Below are positions 62,416 through 64,000 of a stretch of 64,000 bases of DNA, piece by piece. The translations under genes were made by a program, and so were the position numbers. Below the pieces are notes generated by a model. It was not told the DNA's origin and ran no database searches. It saw only the letters and a list, made by a program, of their open reading frames with translations. The stretch is from Desulfovibrio litoralis DSM 11393 (GTDB lineage: Bacteria > Desulfobacterota > Desulfovibrionia > Desulfovibrionales > Desulfovibrionaceae): contig NZ_FRDI01000016.1 of NCBI RefSeq assembly GCF_900143255.1, forward strand, positions 1 to 64,000, written 5' to 3'. The stretch's first letter is position 1. Each line of letters begins with the position of its first letter.

Positions 62416-63009
62416 ATGAAGCCTGATATTATTGCCCTTGACCGAACTGAAATTAATACCCTACCTCTTAAATCGTATGAGGGAGAAATCTGTATTATCA
62501 ACAGTTACTCTCAGCTCTTAAAGTTTTTACCACTTTTAAAAAATGAAACCATCACGGGTTTTGATACGGAAACTAAACCCACTTTTCGTAAAGGGCATAT
62601 TAATATGCCGGCTTTAATTCAATTGGCATGTAAAGATATTGTCTTTTTAATAAAACTAAACCAAGTTACTTTAGTCTCAGAACTTATCGAATTACTCGAA
62701 AGTCCTAAAATTATTAAAACAGGTGTAGGAATAAAAGAAGACTTAAACGGCTTAAAAAAACTTAAAGACTTTAACTCAAAAAATATTATTGATTTAGGGA
62801 ATATTGCTCAACAACACAATATCGGCGTACAAAGCTTAAGAGGGTTAACCGCAAGTCTTTTAGGGTTTAGAATCTCAAAAACAGCCCAATGTTCCAACTG
62901 GAACCAACCGGAACTAAGCCAACAACAAATTAAATATGCCGCTACTGACGCATGGGTCAGCAGAGAACTTTACATCGCCTTTAAAAAACACAAGCTAATT
63001 ACCGAATAA
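62416..63009 (+). CDS. DEDDy 3'-5' exonuclease (RNase D/WRN-like)
   Basis: 197 residues with only the exonuclease domain. Exo I GFDTETKPTF near residue 54, exo II KTGVGIKEDLNGL near 100 and exo III YAATDAWVSREL near 175 (Y-x3-D). No HRDC domain, so it is shorter than RNase D. It may trim tRNA or small RNA 3' ends, or act on DNA like the WRN exonuclease. It stands alone between tauE and the next M23 gene. Confidence 0.87.
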   Translation: MKPDIIALDRTEINTLPLKSYEGEICIINSYSQLLKFLPLLKNETITGFDTETKPTFRKGHINMPALIQLACKDIVFLIKLNQVTLVSELIELLESPKIIKTGVGIKEDLNGLKKLKDFNSKNIIDLGNIAQQHNIGVQSLRGLTASLLGFRISKTAQCSNWNQPELSQQQIKYAATDAWVSRELYIAFKKHKLITE

Positions 63010-63153
63010 AACTAGACTTTTTCTTGCAGCTTGACATTATGCATAAATAAAAGGTAAAAATGACTTTCAACAATAATATAAAGTGCTAAAATTAAAGTCA
63101 TTCATCTTCTGACGACTCAAATACTACGCCTTACCAACTATAAGTGAAACATA

Positions 63154-64000
63154 ATGTTTTTCAAAAAATATCATATTGTTATATTCAAAGATCGAGACGG
63201 AAACCACCGCCACCTACGCTTAAGAGGTTGGTTTGGTGTTTTTCTTGTGTTGTTATTTATTGCAATGAGTGGAGTCAACATTTATCTCTTTAAGTTTTAT
63301 CATGCAAATCAAACTCTTAACGCAGAACTCGACAATGCACAAAAAACGATCGAAGAACAAGAAAGACAGCTTGTGAGCTTAAACTCTAAGATCAGATTAG
63401 TCTATGATGACATTGCAAGAGTGCAACAATTTGACTCAAAACTTAGAGTGATGCTTAATATAGACAAAGACCCTATTGAAATAAACGAGCCGGGAACAGA
63501 CAATAATAATTCACCGACTAACATGAATTTTTTACAATTGCATCGCCAAGAGTTGATGACCAGAAAAATGCACCTTTTTCTAAACCTGCTCAACAACGAT
63601 ATACGCCTTGAAGAAGTAAAACAACAAGAGCTTGTTAAAATACTAAGAAACAATAAAGAACTATTAGTCAGCACACCTTCTATTTGGCCAGCAGAAGGAA
63701 CTTTAACCTCAGGTTTTGGCATGAGAGGTTCGCCGTTTACCGGAACTCAAACAATGCACAAAGGTTTGGATATTTCTAATCGCCCGGGAACCCCCATCTA
63801 TGCACCGGCAAAAGGAACTGTTACCTTTTCCCAGTATGACGGTGCCTATGGAAATACTTTAATTATTGATCATGGAAATTCTCTTTCCACTCGCTATTCT
63901 CATATGTTAAGAGCCGCAGCAAAAGAAGGACAAACCGTACAACGCGGTGAAGTCATAGGCTATATCGGAAACAGCGGACGCAGCACAGGACCGCATCTAC
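63154..64000 (+). CDS. M23-family peptidase with coiled coil (partial, runs off right edge)
   Basis: 282 complete codons are visible from the ATG at 63154. The N-terminus (FKKYHIVIFKDRDGNHRHL) leads to one membrane helix (residues about 29-49), then a coiled coil (LNAELDNAQKTIEEQERQL), a variable spacer and the M23 domain: GMRGSPFTGTQTMHKGLDIS (HxxxD) near 200, and STGPHL at the window end where the HxH motif begins. It would be an inner-membrane-anchored murein hydrolase or a division hydrolase activator. Confidence 0.88.
   Translation, partial: MFFKKYHIVIFKDRDGNHRHLRLRGWFGVFLVLLFIAMSGVNIYLFKFYHANQTLNAELDNAQKTIEEQERQLVSLNSKIRLVYDDIARVQQFDSKLRVMLNIDKDPIEINEPGTDNNNSPTNMNFLQLHRQELMTRKMHLFLNLLNNDIRLEEVKQQELVKILRNNKELLVSTPSIWPAEGTLTSGFGMRGSPFTGTQTMHKGLDISNRPGTPIYAPAKGTVTFSQYDGAYGNTLIIDHGNSLSTRYSHMLRAAAKEGQTVQRGEVIGYIGNSGRSTGPHL

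Noticed and set aside
1-64000. CRISPR arrays, prophage, rRNA genes, intact insertion sequences, replication origin
   Set aside because: No regularly spaced short repeats, phage structural genes, rRNA sequence, transposase frames or DnaA-box clusters were found by eye.

Overview
The window is AT-rich bacterial chromosome, coding on both strands, with no rRNA, CRISPR array, prophage or intact transposase. Gene content points to a Gram-negative bacterium (BamA, LolCD, a Kps-type capsule exporter, Aas/LplT). The order lysS-lolC-lolD-bamA, a Rne/Rng nuclease with a long N-terminal extension, and an L33 whose last cysteine pair reads CPWD are what I would expect of Desulfovibrionales/Desulfovibrionaceae, here an AT-rich and perhaps host-associated member. 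That placement is inference from family knowledge, not from a search.

Layout. 1-6.9 kb, minus strand: the conserved translation island thrU-tyrU-glyT-thrT-tuf-rpmG-trpT-secE-nusG-rplK-rplA-rplJ-rplL. It is interrupted after rplL by a terminator, a reductase/epimerase gene and a second, chimeric copy of the rplL 3' end running off the left edge. 7.1-16.1 kb: a four-carbon acid-sugar regulon. A LacI-type regulator with a GntR-like operator leads otnK-otnC-otnI-ltnD-gntP (L-threonate to DHAP). Convergent to it are pdxA2 and a second DUF1537 kinase (D-threonate or D-erythronate to DHAP). 16.5-24 kb: a YbjQ-like protein, an ArsR-type regulator with lplT and an Aas that carries its own ACP domain (lysophospholipid re-acylation), fetAB and a DUF305-like protein. 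24-30.7 kb: queH, rne/rng, trmI and an ABC-F ATPase. 30.8-31.7 kb: a recently tandem-duplicated ankyrin gene. 31.8-51.2 kb: a capsule locus with a deacetylase, a Stealth phosphotransferase, a lipoprotein and kpsM-T-E-D, followed by a giant iterative type I polyketide synthase, an alpha-oxoamine synthase, a GNAT acyltransferase, an SDR and a membrane sulfatase/LTA-synthase-like protein. 51.6-64 kb: mtnA, lysS-lolC-lolD-bamA, an M23 peptidase, a TauE/SafE permease, a DEDD exonuclease and the start of another M23 peptidase.

Most interesting points. (1) The PKS-AOS-GNAT-SDR-sulfatase block has the parts needed to build a sphingoid or ceramide-like amino lipid and is joined to a capsule exporter; it extends the rhizobial rkpAGHI theme and may make the capsule's lipid anchor. 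(2) A family of short non-autonomous elements with imperfect terminal inverted repeats and exact 6-bp target duplications (three bounded copies at 17.2, 51.3 and 61.1 kb plus relics) is scattered through the intergenic gaps. (3) The rplL 3' end is duplicated with an inserted gene between the copies. (4) A LacI-family operator close to the GntR consensus sits in front of the threonate operon.
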